From Gnetum montanum (lineage: Eukaryota; Streptophyta; Gnetopsida; Gnetales; Gnetaceae), in NCBI GenBank assembly GCA_015680685.1, contig MNCI01022230.1, positions 166,326 through 230,325 of the forward strand: 64,000 nt of DNA, written 5' to 3'. Each line of letters opens with the position of its first letter. Within the stretch, counting starts at the first letter, position 1. The translations under genes and the position numbers were made by a program. Shown piece after piece: positions 10,544 to 23,669 of this stretch. Under the pieces are notes generated by a model. It was not told the origin of the DNA. It did not search any database and saw only the letters and a program-made list of their open reading frames with translations.

Positions 10544-12859
10544 ATGGTCCTAAAGAGAGGACTAGAAGAAGGACCTTCACAACTAGGGAGCAAAAGACCA
10601 AGATTTCATGGAAGAGGCTAAATAGAGGACCAAACCCCATAAGTAGAGCATGTAGGGTAGGATGCTTAATCTTTCAGCATCCATCAAAAAACTCCTTCCA
10701 CAAAGCACACTTTCCAAGTGGAGGTAGAAGTTCTACAAGCACTAGAATAAGGACAACAACTCACACTATCACCAAATTATCTCTAGACCATCTAGGAGAA
10801 AAGGATCATGTCCATAGTGATCATGGAACTAAATTTTATTCCATTCATGGAAATTTCTCTAGAAATAGTGAAGATGCAACTCCAAGCATGACCACTATCA
10901 TTGACACTCACAAGAAGTGAGAAATCATTTTTAGGAGAGACATACCATTTTTGGCACAACCAACATGTAGATGAAAAGGTCAAAATTGAGGTATCCTATT
11001 CAGTGAAGGTGATTACCAATGCCCTTAATGTGCCTAATGAAGTGCCAAAGGTAGCACAATTCTACACTAGATTTGATAGGAATGCAAGAAAACTATGGTT
11101 GCAATAGGCATATCATAAAGATGACAAGGATTATAGTGAGTTGACCCTTGAGGAAAAAATATATTTCAAAATTGGCACCTATCACATGTTCCCTATTGAA
11201 AGGATCAATCAAATATCAACATATGTGGCTAGAGGAACTACTTCCTTGTGGAAAAATTTAATTCAAACATCATCCATACTTCATTGAGATTCAAAGGTGG
11301 TTTGAGGAGAAAAGGTAGGGAAGTTTATACTTCCATTTCCTTACCTTATCAGGAAGCTGTGCAGATAAGCTAGAATCCTAGGATACACTAATAATGTGCC
11401 TAGGAAGGCTCAAAATGCTTCATATGCCAAGATGCTCAAATTAGTATCTCCAAAGAAGGATCAAATAGAAAAACTAGCAAGCACTGAGGGAACCACAAGT
11501 ACCATACTTACTAGTAGCATTTCAGCTACTAGTCAACAATAATAGGCCAAGCCTAGTAGTCAACAAAAGATTGAGCTATAGCAATAGAAGCAATTTTCAC
11601 CACCACCACCATAAGATTACAAGCCATTAATGATCCATTGAGAATAAATTTTAGAAAATTTCAGCTGAGAAAAAATGGAAGGGATCAACCTTTACAAATT
11701 CATTAACAATGTAGTTCGACACATAGTTTCCATAGATCTTGCTAGTTGATAGATTTCATTGCAATTAGGAAAAAGGGATGAATGGTCAAAACATATATCA
11801 AGGAATGCTACATCCTTCTAAGTGATTCTTGAGACTAGAGAAGTAGCCATAGTAGTGATTATGCAACATTTGGATGCAATAGGAGCTACAAAAGTAATTA
11901 TTGATCATATTAAGAAGTCTTTTAATGTCTCTATTATGCCACTAGTAGATCATTTAATAGTAGGAGATGCTTAGATGCTAGTTGGTTCCTTAATGATTCC
12001 TATTGAACATGAATATGTACTTGGTAGACTATTGTAGCTAGTTTAGGTTATGCAAAATCTCTTTCATATCTCCAGCAATGTCACTACAGTTTAGTTTACT
12101 CAGATAGCCATCAAGGATAAGTTGTTCATGGGAAAAACTATGGTAGAACATGTTGAGAATGAAGTCCACATATTACAAGAAGAGCTCACAACCTTGAGGG
12201 TAGAAAAAAGACATCCAACATAATTCATTGCACCTAACCAACTCAATAAATTTCAAATTGAGCATTTGAATCACCTCATTGACCATAATATACAAATTGA
12301 ATGAGAGAAGGAGAAAGTAGACTGGAATGCCTCAATGGCTAAAGCATAGACATATCCACATGCCAAAGCACTCATTGCTTTGCAAGAAAAAAATAAATAG
12401 TTAGCTACAGATATCGATCGGTTGACTAGTATGGAGAAGCAAAAGAATGTTCGTGAGAAGAGCTTTTAGTAACTCCAAGAGTAACTAGTACAAGTCAACC
12501 AAGACATGAGCTACTTGGCTAGAGAAAATAGGATAATGTCAATGGAAGAAGTCTATTCAATTTTTCAAAATTTTGCAATTGAGATAAGCTCAGGGAAAAA
12601 TAATGATAAGAAACATGAGAGGCTTAAAGAGCATTTCCATGATTAGGTGGGCATGTATAAGTAGATTAAAGAGAAAGAAATATAGATGGCTAAAGCCAAG
12701 ATTAGTTCAATTTTAGCATGAAATCTAGACTTATAGTTAATCTTGGATAGCATAGTCCATGTCCACCAAGCTAAAAAAAATACCTGTAGATCAAGGACCT
12801 TATAGAATACATGGGATTAGTAAATCTCTAGTATGCTAACTTAACCATGTTAACAGTAG
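10544..12859 (+). pseudogene. Element A: 3' ORF, first part
   Basis: This ORF lies where Athila elements carry an env-position gene. The frame from ATG 10544 begins with a basic stretch (KRPRFHGRG) and continues to a section around 10930-11060 (GETYHFWHN, then S-KVITNALNVP). That section resembles the 'putative plant transposon protein' type of domain; this is an impression, not a search result. A long helical, coiled-coil-prone half rich in Glu, Lys and Gln follows from about 12130. Stops at expected Gln or Arg codons and some frameshifts are present. It is interrupted at 12864 by the Tat/Ogre element and resumes at 34926. No signal peptide or fusion-type segment is seen, so there is no reason to call it an envelope protein. 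Confidence 0.65.
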
Positions 12860-12864
12860 GTAGG
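12860..12864 (+). repeat. Left target-site duplication (GTAGG)
   Basis: GTAGG before the first LTR base pairs with GTAGA at 34921-34925, one mismatch in five. The joined flanks reproduce the uninterrupted sequence of element B at about 45220. Confidence 0.75.
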
Positions 12865-14290
12865 TGTTGTAACTAGAAAAATCAATTGCTACATAGACTG
12901 ATGGATCCATTGCATAGTAGTCCTCAACCCACAAATCTCTAGGGCATCTAGAAAAAATGGGATTTGGGGCACCCTGATTAGTCTAGCAGATCAACTAGGG
13001 ATCTATAAAATGCAAAATGGAATAATAAAAGTAGAATGTTGAAACTAATAAAAAATCTAAATAATGCATAGAAAATAAAAATATATATTTTGCACAAAAA
13101 ACCAAAAACTTAAAAATTTATTGATAAAGTATAAAGAATAAATTAGAAAAATGTGTACAAATGGTGCTTGAGTGGACAAAAAGGGAGTTCACATGCATGG
13201 GGTTTCAAGATCCATTGATGTTAATGTAGTTCACTCTACAAACTAGATGTTCTACCACTCCCGATGCTATCAAACCTTTGATGCTATTGCTCCAGACCTA
13301 TAATATGGTGGGGTTTGAGAAGTGTGAAGAATATAGAGTTCCCAAGTGATCTATGCTAAAAGTTGGAAATCCCAAGAGTGCAATGTGGAGCTTAAAAATT
13401 CACAAATCCTAAAGGGGGTTACAAGGTCATAGGATCTCCATGCTTGGTTCAAGATAATACAAGTGTGGAGACCTGTAAGAACTCTTGAGTGCTTGAGAAG
13501 GCCTAAGTATAGAACTATGAACAAATTGCTAACCTATGTAAAAACTATGTAACTAATGCAAATAATATAGGATTACAAAATTTTTTGTTTGCCCAAAAGT
13601 TTCTAAACTTGTAAATGGTATTTGAGGCTAGTTTTTATAGGTCTTAGTGCATGAATGGTGCTACAAAATGGCTATAGTTTGGCTGAAATATGGTTGTATA
13701 ATGGTTCCAAATTGGTTGTAAATTTTTTCCTCCTACAGGTGAGATGGGTGTCCAAAATTGAGGGGTTACTATACATAGTAAGTGCCTTCCCCCCATGGAC
13801 ATTCCATTTACTATAAATAGTAATGGGGCACACCTTCTATGCTAGAGATGAATCTTCCACACTAAGCCTTCTACCATCCTTGCTGGAGTGGTTGGTTAAT
13901 TTTTAAATGCATGGAGTGTTGAAACCTAGCTCTTATGGCTTCCACACTAGGACATGTTGTTTCTATGTTGGGGGAAAACTTTCCAAGCTGAGGGGAAAAC
14001 CCCTTAATTCTCCACGCTAGGCATAGGTGAGATTTATGTTCCCTGAAGTGTTTCTATTGTAGAAAAATGCATAACCCCCCCCAAGCCTAAACAGAGACAC
14101 TAGGTGACTTTTATTCACTTGGGAAATGAGGCTTTGATCACTCATGAGGAATTTTTCACCCCTAGAACTATGGGATATCTAAGATTGTCCTCCATGGATT
14201 ACAATCTTCACATTTACAATGAATGTTTGCCTTAGGGTTTATGGGGTGAAAGCTACATGATGAAAACATGAAAATTTTTGTTGTGTTTTA
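12865..14290 (-). repeat. 3' LTR of the Tat/Ogre element
   Basis: 1426 bp, aligned by eye with 33405-34920 from end to end. It starts TGTTGT on the plus strand and ends TTTTA, where CA would be usual. The two LTRs share 'aaatatatattttt', 'gtgtacaaat' and 'gatgaaaacatgaaaatt' in the same order, but differ by many substitutions and short indels, so the insertion is old. Confidence 0.85.
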
Positions 14291-14292
14291 AT

Positions 14293-14306
14293 GGCCCCTC
14301 TTTGTT
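14293..14306 (-). other. Polypurine tract of the Tat/Ogre element
   Basis: On the minus strand the bases just before the 3' LTR read AACAAAGAGGGGCC. This purine run next to an LTR is the primer for second-strand synthesis and fixes the orientation of the element. Confidence 0.65.
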
Positions 14307-14479
14307 GGTATTTGAAGAATTGACTCAAGAGTCACTGAAAAAGAATATAAAACACCACTACATATTATAATGCTACAATGCATATAGGCCATATGGGATT
14401 GATAAAACCAAACTATCCATGGCATTGATGCTACTAGTTTAAGGCCTTTGTAGGCTATTAAAAGTAGGCTTGCTTGTTG

Positions 14480-15535
14480 ATGATTGTTGGCTACATGTAG
14501 TATGGATTTAGATAGGAATGATTGACTTCATTAGCAAGATCATTCCCATCCATGTCAATTATTCTAAATGCACCATTATTGTAGACTCTGGTAACAAGAA
14601 AGGGTCTTTCCTAGTTGGCTAAGAATTTTTTCACATGTTTGTAGATGGCTTTGAGAACCATCTTGTGCATGGTCAAGTTATGGTGATGCCACCACTTCTA
14701 CCTCTCTTAATATTATTTAATTTGAGCAACCACTTGCATATGTTGCTCCTCCACTAAGTCTAGGGTTTTTGTTCATAACTCCTTGTTCTACTCATAGTTG
14801 ATAAAGTTGGTCAAGGCTACTTGGAGTGAAGGCACCTACAATTCGAGAGGTAAAACAACTTTAGAATCATAAACTAATCTATAAGAGATCATACTAGTTG
14901 TTGTGTGATAAGTTTTTCTATATACCCATAGTGCATGGACAAGCTTCTCATGCCATTTTCACTTGTTGTTATTGAGCATCTTGTTAAGAAAGTTGATGAT
15001 GGCATTGTTTCTTGCTTCCACTTGTCCATTGGCTTGAGGGTAATATGGCAATGAGAAAACATGCTTAATGCCTAATTCTTGATAGAAATATTTTTTTTCT
15101 TGGATACTAAATTATGGTCCACTATCTGTAACTATGGTCATGGGCATGCCAAAATGAACTAAAATGTTATCTAGGATGAATTTGCAAACTTGCTCAGTAA
15201 TCTTTCTTAGGGGAATAGCCTCAAACCCACTTTGTAAAGCATTTGGTTGTAGTGATGATGAAGCTATGTCCTATGGAAGACTTAGATGTTATGGGTCCAG
15301 TGATATCCAACCCCCATGATTAAAATGGTAATGTTATTTAAGTGGTATGTAATTAAATTGGTGGTACATGTATAAGGTTGCTATATTTTTGACACATGTC
15401 ACACCACCTAACCTTCTGTAGGCAATCATTTTTCATATGGAGCTAATAGTACCCTAACCATCTATTCTTAGCTATCATAGCTATCGATCCTATATGTCCT
15501 TCACAAATACTATTGTGAACCTCTTCTAGGACTAT
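14480..15535 (-). pseudogene. Tat/Ogre integrase
   Basis: Reading leftwards: the zinc-binding half (VHNSICEGHIG, then RWCDMCQKY, both His and both Cys present), then the core with LDITGPI, TDSGP and YYPQANGQVEARN. All three acidic catalytic residues are therefore still readable. The C-terminal part shows KLVHALWVYRKTYHTTTSM, a VPSLQVAL stretch, and an RPFLVTRVYNNGAFRI section. Stops and frame changes break the frame, for instance after TDSGP. Compared with element A's integrase the catalytic triad is better kept. Confidence 0.8.
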
Positions 15536-15712
15536 TCTAGCTTTAGTTTCAGCCAAGCACTTTAGGAGTATGCTATCATAGGATCGTCAACATAATGTTT
15601 TATCACCTATAATGACATACTTCTTTGATCACTTGTGTACAAAATCCTTCTATGTAGTAGTCAGGCATTGTGAGGATTAATCATGCATAAGGTAAAATTT
15701 AATATTGTTATA

Positions 15713-16369
15713 TCATTCTTTGGGAGGAGTTGTATGAACAATGGCCACAAAGGTATCCTTAGTGTTTTGTGTAATAGAAGTAGAATAATTCATAGTTAAG
15801 GTGGACAACTCACTAAACACATCTAGGGTCACACTAAGGGCTAACATTGTAATTACACTGGCTATGGAATTCTCATTTTGGGGTATGTGTTGGATATCAA
15901 TATCTATAAATTGTTGTAACAATTTCCTTCCTAGATTATAGTATGGTTATAAGTGTTTTTCCTTACACCACTACACCTCAATTATTTTGTTAGCCACAAG
16001 TTGTGAATCATTTGTAATAGCTAAGTGTCTAATTTCTAGGTCATAAGCTACCATCATCCCTCTAATCAAACCCTTGTACTCTGCTATGTTATTGGTACAT
16101 GGAAACTAAAAACGATAGACAAAGGATCAAATCTCATCATATGGGAATGTTATGATGGTAGCAACATTGACCCCATGAGTAGTTGAAGCTTTTTCAAAGT
16201 GCATGACCTCCTCATAACCCTCTAGTACTTGGCTAAAAATGTTAATATGCTCATCAGGGAAGTCAGGATCTATGGTTGTTTTGTCATCAATAGGTGAAAC
16301 TCTAAGTTTTACAGCTATAGCTTGACCTTCGATTGAGGATTGAGAGATGTAATAAAGGTCAAAAACCAT
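15713..16369 (-). pseudogene. Tat/Ogre RNase H region
   Basis: The minus strand at 16369-16127 reads a segment ending in an MHFEKASTTHGVNVATI stretch, like the first strand of RNase H (usually FDGAS---GAGAG). Before that lies the SSIEGQAIA linker. At 15922-15713 the end of the domain and connection appear (IDIQHIPQNENSIA, usually IQHIPREENKLADALA). The layout with a linker and a second RNase H-like domain is known from Tat elements. The Asp of FDGAS reads as Glu. Confidence 0.7.
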
Positions 16370-16663
16370 GGTTATGGCTTTCCATTAGGCTATACAGCTA
16401 ATTTCATAAATGTTGGTCATTATAGCTCTAAGTATGTTGTCCTTGCAAATGAGGTTGACTTGGCTTTTGAAGAGGTAGTGTCTTCACTTTTTTAAGGGAA
16501 ACACTAGTGCTAGATAGTGCTTCTCTACTTTAGAATATCTAGTTCCATGGGAAGCTATTGCATGGCTAAGGTAGTATATAGGCATTTCTACTCCATCATC
16601 ACATTTCTAATATAGTAGAGAGGCAATGGATGTGTCGAAGATGCAAGGTAAATGTAAAATGGT

Positions 16664-18060
16664 TCACCCTCTTGTAGAGGATAGACTAGCAAGGTAAATG
16701 TAAAATGATTTACCCTCTTGTGGAGGATAAACTATTGGTAGTTGTGCCAACTCTTGCTTAAGGTTTTCGAAGGACTCTTGGCATTGATCCATCCACTTAT
16801 AGTGAATCCCTTTCTTAAGCAAGTTTTGCATGGGCTGTAATTTATTTGTAAGTCTGGAAATAAACCTATGAATAAATTGCAAGCTACCTTGCAATCCCTA
16901 AAGCTCCTTAAGGTTGGTAGGCACTACTAATTTAGACATGACCTTAACCTTATTAGGATTTTCATGTATCTTTGCTTCAAAGACTACAAAGTCAAGCATC
17001 TTATTAATCTTAACACTGAAGACACATTTCTTGGGATTGAGCCTAAGCTCATATTTGAGACATCATTTAAGCACAAGATCTAGATCATTAGCATGATCAT
17101 TAACCACTTTGTATTGAACGACTATCTCTTCTACATTGATTATTAACCATTAGCATGGTCATTAACCACTTTGATCATTAGCAATTGTAACATGTAATCG
17201 CTGAATATATAGGTCATGGCTTGTTGATAGCTCATTGTAGCATTCTTATGATAAAATGGCATCATAGCATAGAAAAAGGTACTCCATGGGGTTATAAAGG
17301 TCATGCTACATTGGTGCTTTGGATTGATCCTAATTTGATTATGTTCTAAGAATCCATCCATAAAGGACAACAAGGCATGTCTAGTCTTAGTATCGATAAG
17401 TTGATTAATACTCCTTGACAGTCACTTCATTTAGGTATTAAAAATTAATGCAAATAAAGATACTCCCATTTTTATTAGGGACCACTATGTTGGACATCCA
17501 TTCTACATAGTCAATAGCCCTAATGAAATTAGCTTGATAGAGCTTTGAGATCTCATTGAGAACTACCAAGGCCAAATTAGGTCTAATTTTGTGCACTGTT
17601 TACTTAATTGATCTAATGCTAGGGTCTAGTATGGTGTTGTGCTAGACTAAACATGGATCTAGGCCTAGCATATCTTCATATGACTAGGACATGGTAATAG
17701 TATTTTGGTGATGTCTTGAGCTTGTTGAGCTTACAATGAGGAATTTAATTTAAGGGTTTTCTCCTCACCACTATGTGTTGTGATAGAAACCTTAACTAGA
17801 AAGTATTTGATTATGTCACCTACCTCTAAGTCAAGGGGTTTAACTAGGTTTTCAAGCCATTCTAGAGGTTTTTCTATTGAGGCTATGTGGTCTACAAGAC
17901 TCTCAGGCTCAAGATCTAGGCAATAAGGGTCAATACACTATTCAACATCACTGTGGGGTTCATGTAGATACACAAGCAAGCTAATTTACTCCTAGGTACT
18001 CATACTTTGATCTTGCATATCAACCAAAAGCATATTAAGTGGCACTTGGGAAAAAGGAAA
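16664..18060 (-). pseudogene. Tat/Ogre reverse transcriptase
   Basis: From about 18060 leftwards: an acidic linker, SYEDMLGLDP, the IRAIDYVEWMSNIVVPNKNG segment (the PIDY-EW-SNIVPV signature of Ogre/Tat), LLSFMDGFLEHNQI, a TPW-TFFYAMMPF block and QQAMTYIFSDYM. The RLNPKKCVFSV section and the connection (LQGSLQFIHRFIS---LLKKGI-YKW) follow. The catalytic Y-DD box is not found: at about 17110-17180 the expected place carries a local duplication and a small deletion. Stops elsewhere fall on Gln codons. Confidence 0.8.
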
Positions 18061-18660
18061 TAAATAATGTTAAAATGCTATAAAATTATGCAAATACATG
18101 TAAATCTAATGTAATCAATGTCATCCAAGGTTATTAATGAGGTAAGGACAATTCAACAAAGTACAATAGAGGTCAAACAAAGGGCACATAAAAGGTCAAG
18201 CAAGTGGAAGTATAAGAAATAATTCTACAAATGGTAAACAAATATCACAATTTCACAAATTTTAGGCCTTAGTGGACCATGATGCCAATTTAAGGCCATA
18301 GCAAGCCATGATTATCTGGTGTAAAACTATTGTTAGGGAAGGTCAAAACTCACTATTTGACACCATTAAAAGGGAAAAAAAAGATAAATAAGGTTATAAT
18401 AAGACAAATAAAGAACATATAAGTCTATATAAAGGCTATAGAAAGTCAAAAAGTTAAAAATGCAACATAAGTCCAAAAAAAGCCAAAAAAATGTAATAAG
18501 GCAAAAATCAAGCAAAATAGGCTACATATGGTGAAATTTGTCTAATATAAGTTAAAAAACTATTAGAATTTGCTAGTTTTAGGCCTTATTTGGCCATGAT
18601 TTGAGGCTACAAGGCTATTAGGTAAGTTTGGGCATTAGTGAGAGCTATTTCTGGGCTAGT
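18061..18660. other. Left edge of the Tat/Ogre spacer
   Basis: Non-coding, A-rich. It contains copies of a motif of the form 'tttaaggccatagcaagccatgat' (near 18265, 18290 and 18570). The same motif family recurs at 27890-28130 on the other side of the spacer, suggesting both edges belong to one unit. Confidence 0.45.
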
Positions 18661-21560
18661 TGAACCCAAAAATCAAGTGTTTTGAGGCTTCCACACTAGG
18701 CCTCCCTTGTTTCCATCCTAGCCAGCATAGAAGAAGGGACCCTTAGTGTGGAAACTAGTGAAAGTAGGTTTTGGAGCATCCATATGTCTAAAACTAAGAT
18801 TCTAGGCCCTCCCCAAGGTAGCATAGGGCCAAATCTATCAAAATTAAGCACTCCAAAAGTGTGTAGGGGTCAAAGTGTAGGTTTTAAAGTCTTTTCCTTT
18901 TATTTCCACACTAGCTAGCATGGAAGAGAGGAGGTTTAGCATGTAGAACCAAGATTCAAGATAGAATAGTGTCAAACATGGCCAAATAGGCAACCAAAAC
19001 CTAGATCTGGGAGTTGTACATTAACTAACTTCTTTTTAGGATAGTTTGAGGTAGCTTTAGGTGTCAAAACATGTTGAAATGGCTTACCCCACTTTTCCAC
19101 ATTGAGCATAGCATCCCCAACATGGAAATATGGGGAAACACTTGTTTTTTTGGTTTCAAGATGGTTTAGGAGCATACTAACCAGGCTTCTAGGCACCTAG
19201 GGTTGTAGATCATGATTTTGCAAGTTTCTGGATAATTTTGGGTATGTTTGAAGGCTTTTTAAGGGCATCCAAGGTCTTCCCTATGCCCCATCCCCTTGCG
19301 CACCCCCCCTCCCACCTCACCCAACCCTATTTCCATGCTAGGGAAATTACTCCAACATGGAAGATTTGGGAAAGTTAATTTTGAAGGTCAAAACAAGGTC
19401 AAATGAGCAAAATCCTAGTGTTCTAGGTGTGTCATCTTGCCACCAAAAGTAATAGTAGATTTTCCCTCTTTTTTTCACATTGGTCAACATGAAAGGAATC
19501 TTCTCCAGCATCGATGGAGCAAGAATCCTAGATCTAGACCAATTCGGGCATAATCAACCTTGCATGGTAGCTTTTAGAGTTTTTAGGATAAAGAGCTAGG
19601 GTTTCATGTCAAAATTTGGTAATTTTGAGTACTTTAAATCCTTTCTTGTGGAGCTTCCCCCTTTTTCCATGCTAGGTCTAGGAAGCTCAACTTTGAAGAT
19701 TTGGGTAACTACTTTTTGGCTATTAAGCATCAATTTTCTAAGGTTTGAAGGCTCCAGAAGGTGAATAAATGGTTCTAGAATGCATGCAAAGTCATTTGCT
19801 GCTATTTTGAGGTGTTTAGGAGCTCAAAATGAGTCTCCCACTCATTTTCCATGCTAGGAAACATGGAAGAAGGAATCCCTAGCATGTGTTAGGATTAAGG
19901 ACTAGGGTTTGAGGTCAAGTTTGATTAGTTTGGAGGTTTCCTAGTGGTTTTTGAGCTTCCCCCTATTTTCCATCATAAGGATAGTATGCTCAACATTGAA
20001 GACTAGGGGAAAGTAGCTTTTTGATTATTTTTATCATTTCTGGCCATGCATGTAGTTTTTTGAGGTTGCTAGTATTGATTGCTATTGCCTAGTGTCAAAA
20101 TTTGGTTGTTTCAAGGCTTATTAGGTATTTTTAAAGCTTTTTCCCATTTTTCTACTTAGGAGATTCCATGCTTAGCATGGAAAATTAGGGGGAAGGAATT
20201 TTTTGGCTATTTATGATCAATTTTAGAGAGTCTAAGTGTCCTAGGGTGAGTAGAGAGGATCCTAGAACACACACAAGGCTTTCTAGTGTTTGTTTAAGGT
20301 CTCTAAGGCCTATTTTGGTGTCATAAATTTTTTCCCTTTTTTCCATGCTGGCTAGCATGGAGGAGGTGGCTCCCATCATGATGGGACTAGGAGACCCTTC
20401 TTTTTGATAATTTTTGGCATTTTTGGCTATGCATGCATGTCCATAGGGTTTTTGGTGTTGACTATCAATATTTAGGATTGAAATCTGGTTATTTTGAAGG
20501 CTATGAGTGGGTCTTTAGGCTTCCACCCCCCTCCATCCACACTAAGGGTGGGATTCATAGCATGAATAGGGACCTCCTCAACATGTAGAACGAAGAGGAT
20601 GCACGTTTTGGCCATTTTAGGTGCCTTATGAATGTCTAGAGGATTCTAGAAGGGTTGGGTTGTTTTTGGAAGTGAAATTCCATGCAAACATTCATAGTTT
20701 TGGCTTCCCCTCTTTCATCCATGCTAATACTAGAATGCTCAACATGAAGGAAGTTCTCCCGAACATGGAATAACCTTAGGGGTTGACTTTTATGGTAATA
20801 TTTCTAGTATAGTAGCATCCGAAAGGGTTTTGAATGTTGTGGTGTTAGGTGTAAGAAAATTTGAGGTTCCTTTCTCATTTCTAGAAATCCAAATTATTTT
20901 CCTAGCCACTCCCCCTAATTTTTCATACTGGGCAACATGGAAGAGGTCTCTCCTAGCATGGAAGAATTAAGAAAGTTAGATCTATGCTAGTTCAACACTC
21001 AATTGACCATGCATATTAGTCTTTGGTGTTGCTGGTATCGATGATCAATACTGTATGCCAAGATTTAGTAGTTTGGGGTCTTCTAAGTGACTCATTTAGT
21101 TTCCTCCATTTATTTCACATTATACATGATGATCCCAATGTGGATGAGAGGGGGATCACAATTTTGTATTGTATTTGACTATTTGTGGGGCATTTGGAAG
21201 CTTTAAAGGGTTTCAACAAGGTCTCGGTGTCACCAAGCTTTGAGAAATGGTTACTAGGCATTCAATTTAGGTCATTTTTGTTTTCCCCCCATCTTTACAC
21301 ATTATGGATGAGATGAACAATGTGTATGAAGCCTTCCCTCACATGGAAACACTAAATTCTAAGTTTTTGACCAATTTTGACTAGGTTTGGTGAGGTTCTG
21401 AGCCAACCAGGGATGCTTCGAGGGGTTCTAGGTCATGTGGGACCCACTTCAAGGTCAAAATTGGGATAAATGAGTGTTGGGGAGTAAGAATGGATGTTAT
21501 CCCCCTTCTTCCATGCTATGAACTATTACCTCATCATGAAAATCCAAATTGTACAAATTT
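18660..21560. repeat. Degenerate tandem array, period about 190 bp
   Basis: About sixteen copies of a module built around 'ttccatgctag' followed shortly by 'ctagcatggaag' recur at roughly 18680, 18897, 19090, 19320, 19470, 19660, 19840, 19965, 20140, 20335, 20525, 20710, 20910, 21100, 21285 and 21500. Most spacings are 175-215 bases. The two halves form an imperfect inverted repeat in each unit. Copies are heavily diverged, so an aligner would be needed for exact borders. No protein is encoded. Confidence 0.7.
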
Positions 21561-22800
21561 ATCGATGTCCAATCCCCTTTTAGGTGCCTGGGTTGGAAAA
21601 GACTAGTCTTTGTTACTAAAATAGAAAAATGGTTATTTTTAAATGGTTTTTTTAAAAATGGGAGGCATGTATCCATGATAGGTATTCTATCCCTATCATA
21701 GATGCATGTGAGTTAAGGTTGAAACATTTTTTTAATTATCAAAAGTGGTCAAAAATCAACGTTGATGTAATTTTTGGCTAAGAGAGAAGGCATATGGTGG
21801 GGTCCACAACCCCAAACTTTAAAATGTTGAAAAGTGAATTTTTTCCACCAATATTAGTGTGTAATAGACATGTAGACCTTGCACTTCAATGCACTTAGAG
21901 TTATGGTGTACTAAACAAGCAACTAGGATTTAAAGGTGGGTATTTAGGTTTAGATGTAGTTTTGAATGTCAAATTTCATAATTTTTTTATCATAATTCAA
22001 ATTCTTGAAAAATGTGCATTGGAGGAGAGCTCTAGTAGATATTTTTATGGTAGAAGAAAGCCAACCTCAATTTGGAAGCCTCCCATGTTTCTTGAACATA
22101 GCATAGAGCTTCCATCCTTCTTAATTTCAAGCTATTCCCAGTGTTGAGCCTTCCATGTTGTTGAATCCATGTGGAGGGAAGAGCTAGAATCCAAGGATTG
22201 AGAAGGTGGATGAACATGACAAAGGCCTACAAGAATTACCTAGGCCTATCTCCCTCTAGGACTCATCTGTCACTACTCTAAGCTAGGTAGTTCTACCTTC
22301 TTTTTCTTGGCTTTCTAGCTATCTTTGTTGCTCTTCTTGCATTTTTCTTACCATATGTGTGGCCATTTTCTCTAGATCTATAGTGATAGAGGGGGTAAAA
22401 AAAATTATGATGAAATCCTCCCTCTTATTTTAATTTCTTCCATGTAGATCTATGATCATTTTGTTGTTTTGGCTTTAGTGGATTCAATATTTAAAATCAA
22501 GCTTCTTGTTTTCATGCTTTTTCCCAAAATTTGGGGATATGGCCATTTTTCTTAGATCTAGGCCAAAGTATTCATAAAAATTAAAGTTCAAAAAAATTAT
22601 ACCTCGTTATTTTGTTTTAGTTTTTAATGAGGATCGATCATTTTGGTTGTTTTGGCTATGTTTTTATGGCTATGTTAAGTTGGGTTTCAAATTTTTAGCT
22701 TTTACATGGACAAAGTAGGAAAAGTTATATATTTTTTAAGAAAATGGCTACATATTTTTAAAATTTTACATTATGAGTTTGTAGCCCCACATTTAAAATT
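21561..22800. other. Unassigned AT-rich spacer
   Basis: No domain or clear repeat was recognised. A 61-residue open frame exists on each strand, but neither shows a motif. Continuous with the array to its left. Confidence 0.3.
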
Positions 22801-22989
22801 TACAATGGCTATTGTCTCATTCAGTTTGGATTAATAATGATGAAGTTATGGCAATTTTCCTAAGGTCATGTAATTAGGTGTCTCATGCCATTTTAAAAAT
22901 TTCCTGTAAGTTCACAAATTTTTTCTAGAAAGTGATAAAGGTTTTTCTATTTTTTATTAGGGCTGGGTAGGTCTTAGCTTCAAATTTCC

Positions 22990-23470
22990 AAAGGAAGTGG
23001 AATCACTTCAATTGGCTTTAACACAAATTTTTTATGAATTTTTTGCTAAGCCTATGTTAAACGAAGGTTAGTGCCATTGTCATATTCTCATCAAAGTTGG
23101 TGAATTTTTTCTACATAAAAAAAGGTTTCAAATTTTTATTAAATATTTCCACATAGGTATTTATTGTATCTTTCAAATAGTGGTGGAATCACTCTGTTTG
23201 AAGCTCAAATGAATTTTTGGCCAATTTTTTACCACCACTGCATGAAAGGAGATTCATGGTGATGACTACAAATTTTTGCTAATTTTTTTATGTTCCATGT
23301 AAAATGGTTATGTATTTTTGGTCATAATAGTCATGGATGAAAATCTTATGATTTCATGATTCTTTCCATGGTGAAATCACTAAAATTAGAGCTTATATGA
23401 ATTTTTAATGAATGTTTTGGCTAAACTATGTGAATAAGGTTAAATTTTTTATGGATGTGATTGATGTGTT
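22990..23470. repeat. Three diverged units of about 185 bp
   Basis: 'gtggaatcact' or its variants appear at about 22999, 23183 and 23372. Each is followed by a related 'aaatgaattttt' and 'ttttggcta' section. Spacing is 184 and 189 bases, close to the array at 18.7-21.5 kb although the sequence differs. Confidence 0.5.
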
Positions 23471-23669
23471 CTTGTAAAACTCATGTAAAACTTATGTTTT
23501 AAATATTTTTTAAGAAAATAAAATACTTTAGTATTTTTAGATATATTTTTACTATGGCTATATGATTTGTCTAAGTTTTAATGCTTGTTTATAAATTTAT
23601 GCATGGTTTAATCTAAGGATTAATTTTGGTTACGAAATTCTGGCTATAATATTTTTGGTTATGAAGTAA

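Noticed and set aside
10531-10920. 129-residue plus-strand frame
   Set aside because: It is in a different frame from the 3' ORF (ATG 10544) that is supported by elements B and C.
10544-12859. Calling the 3' ORF an envelope gene
   Set aside because: No signal peptide, fusion-type segment or C-terminal membrane helix is visible. Only the position resembles Athila env.
18660-21560. A CRISPR-like or regulatory repeat array
   Set aside because: Units are about 190 bp, diverged, with no unique spacers, and the genome is plant. A decayed tandem repeat explains it.
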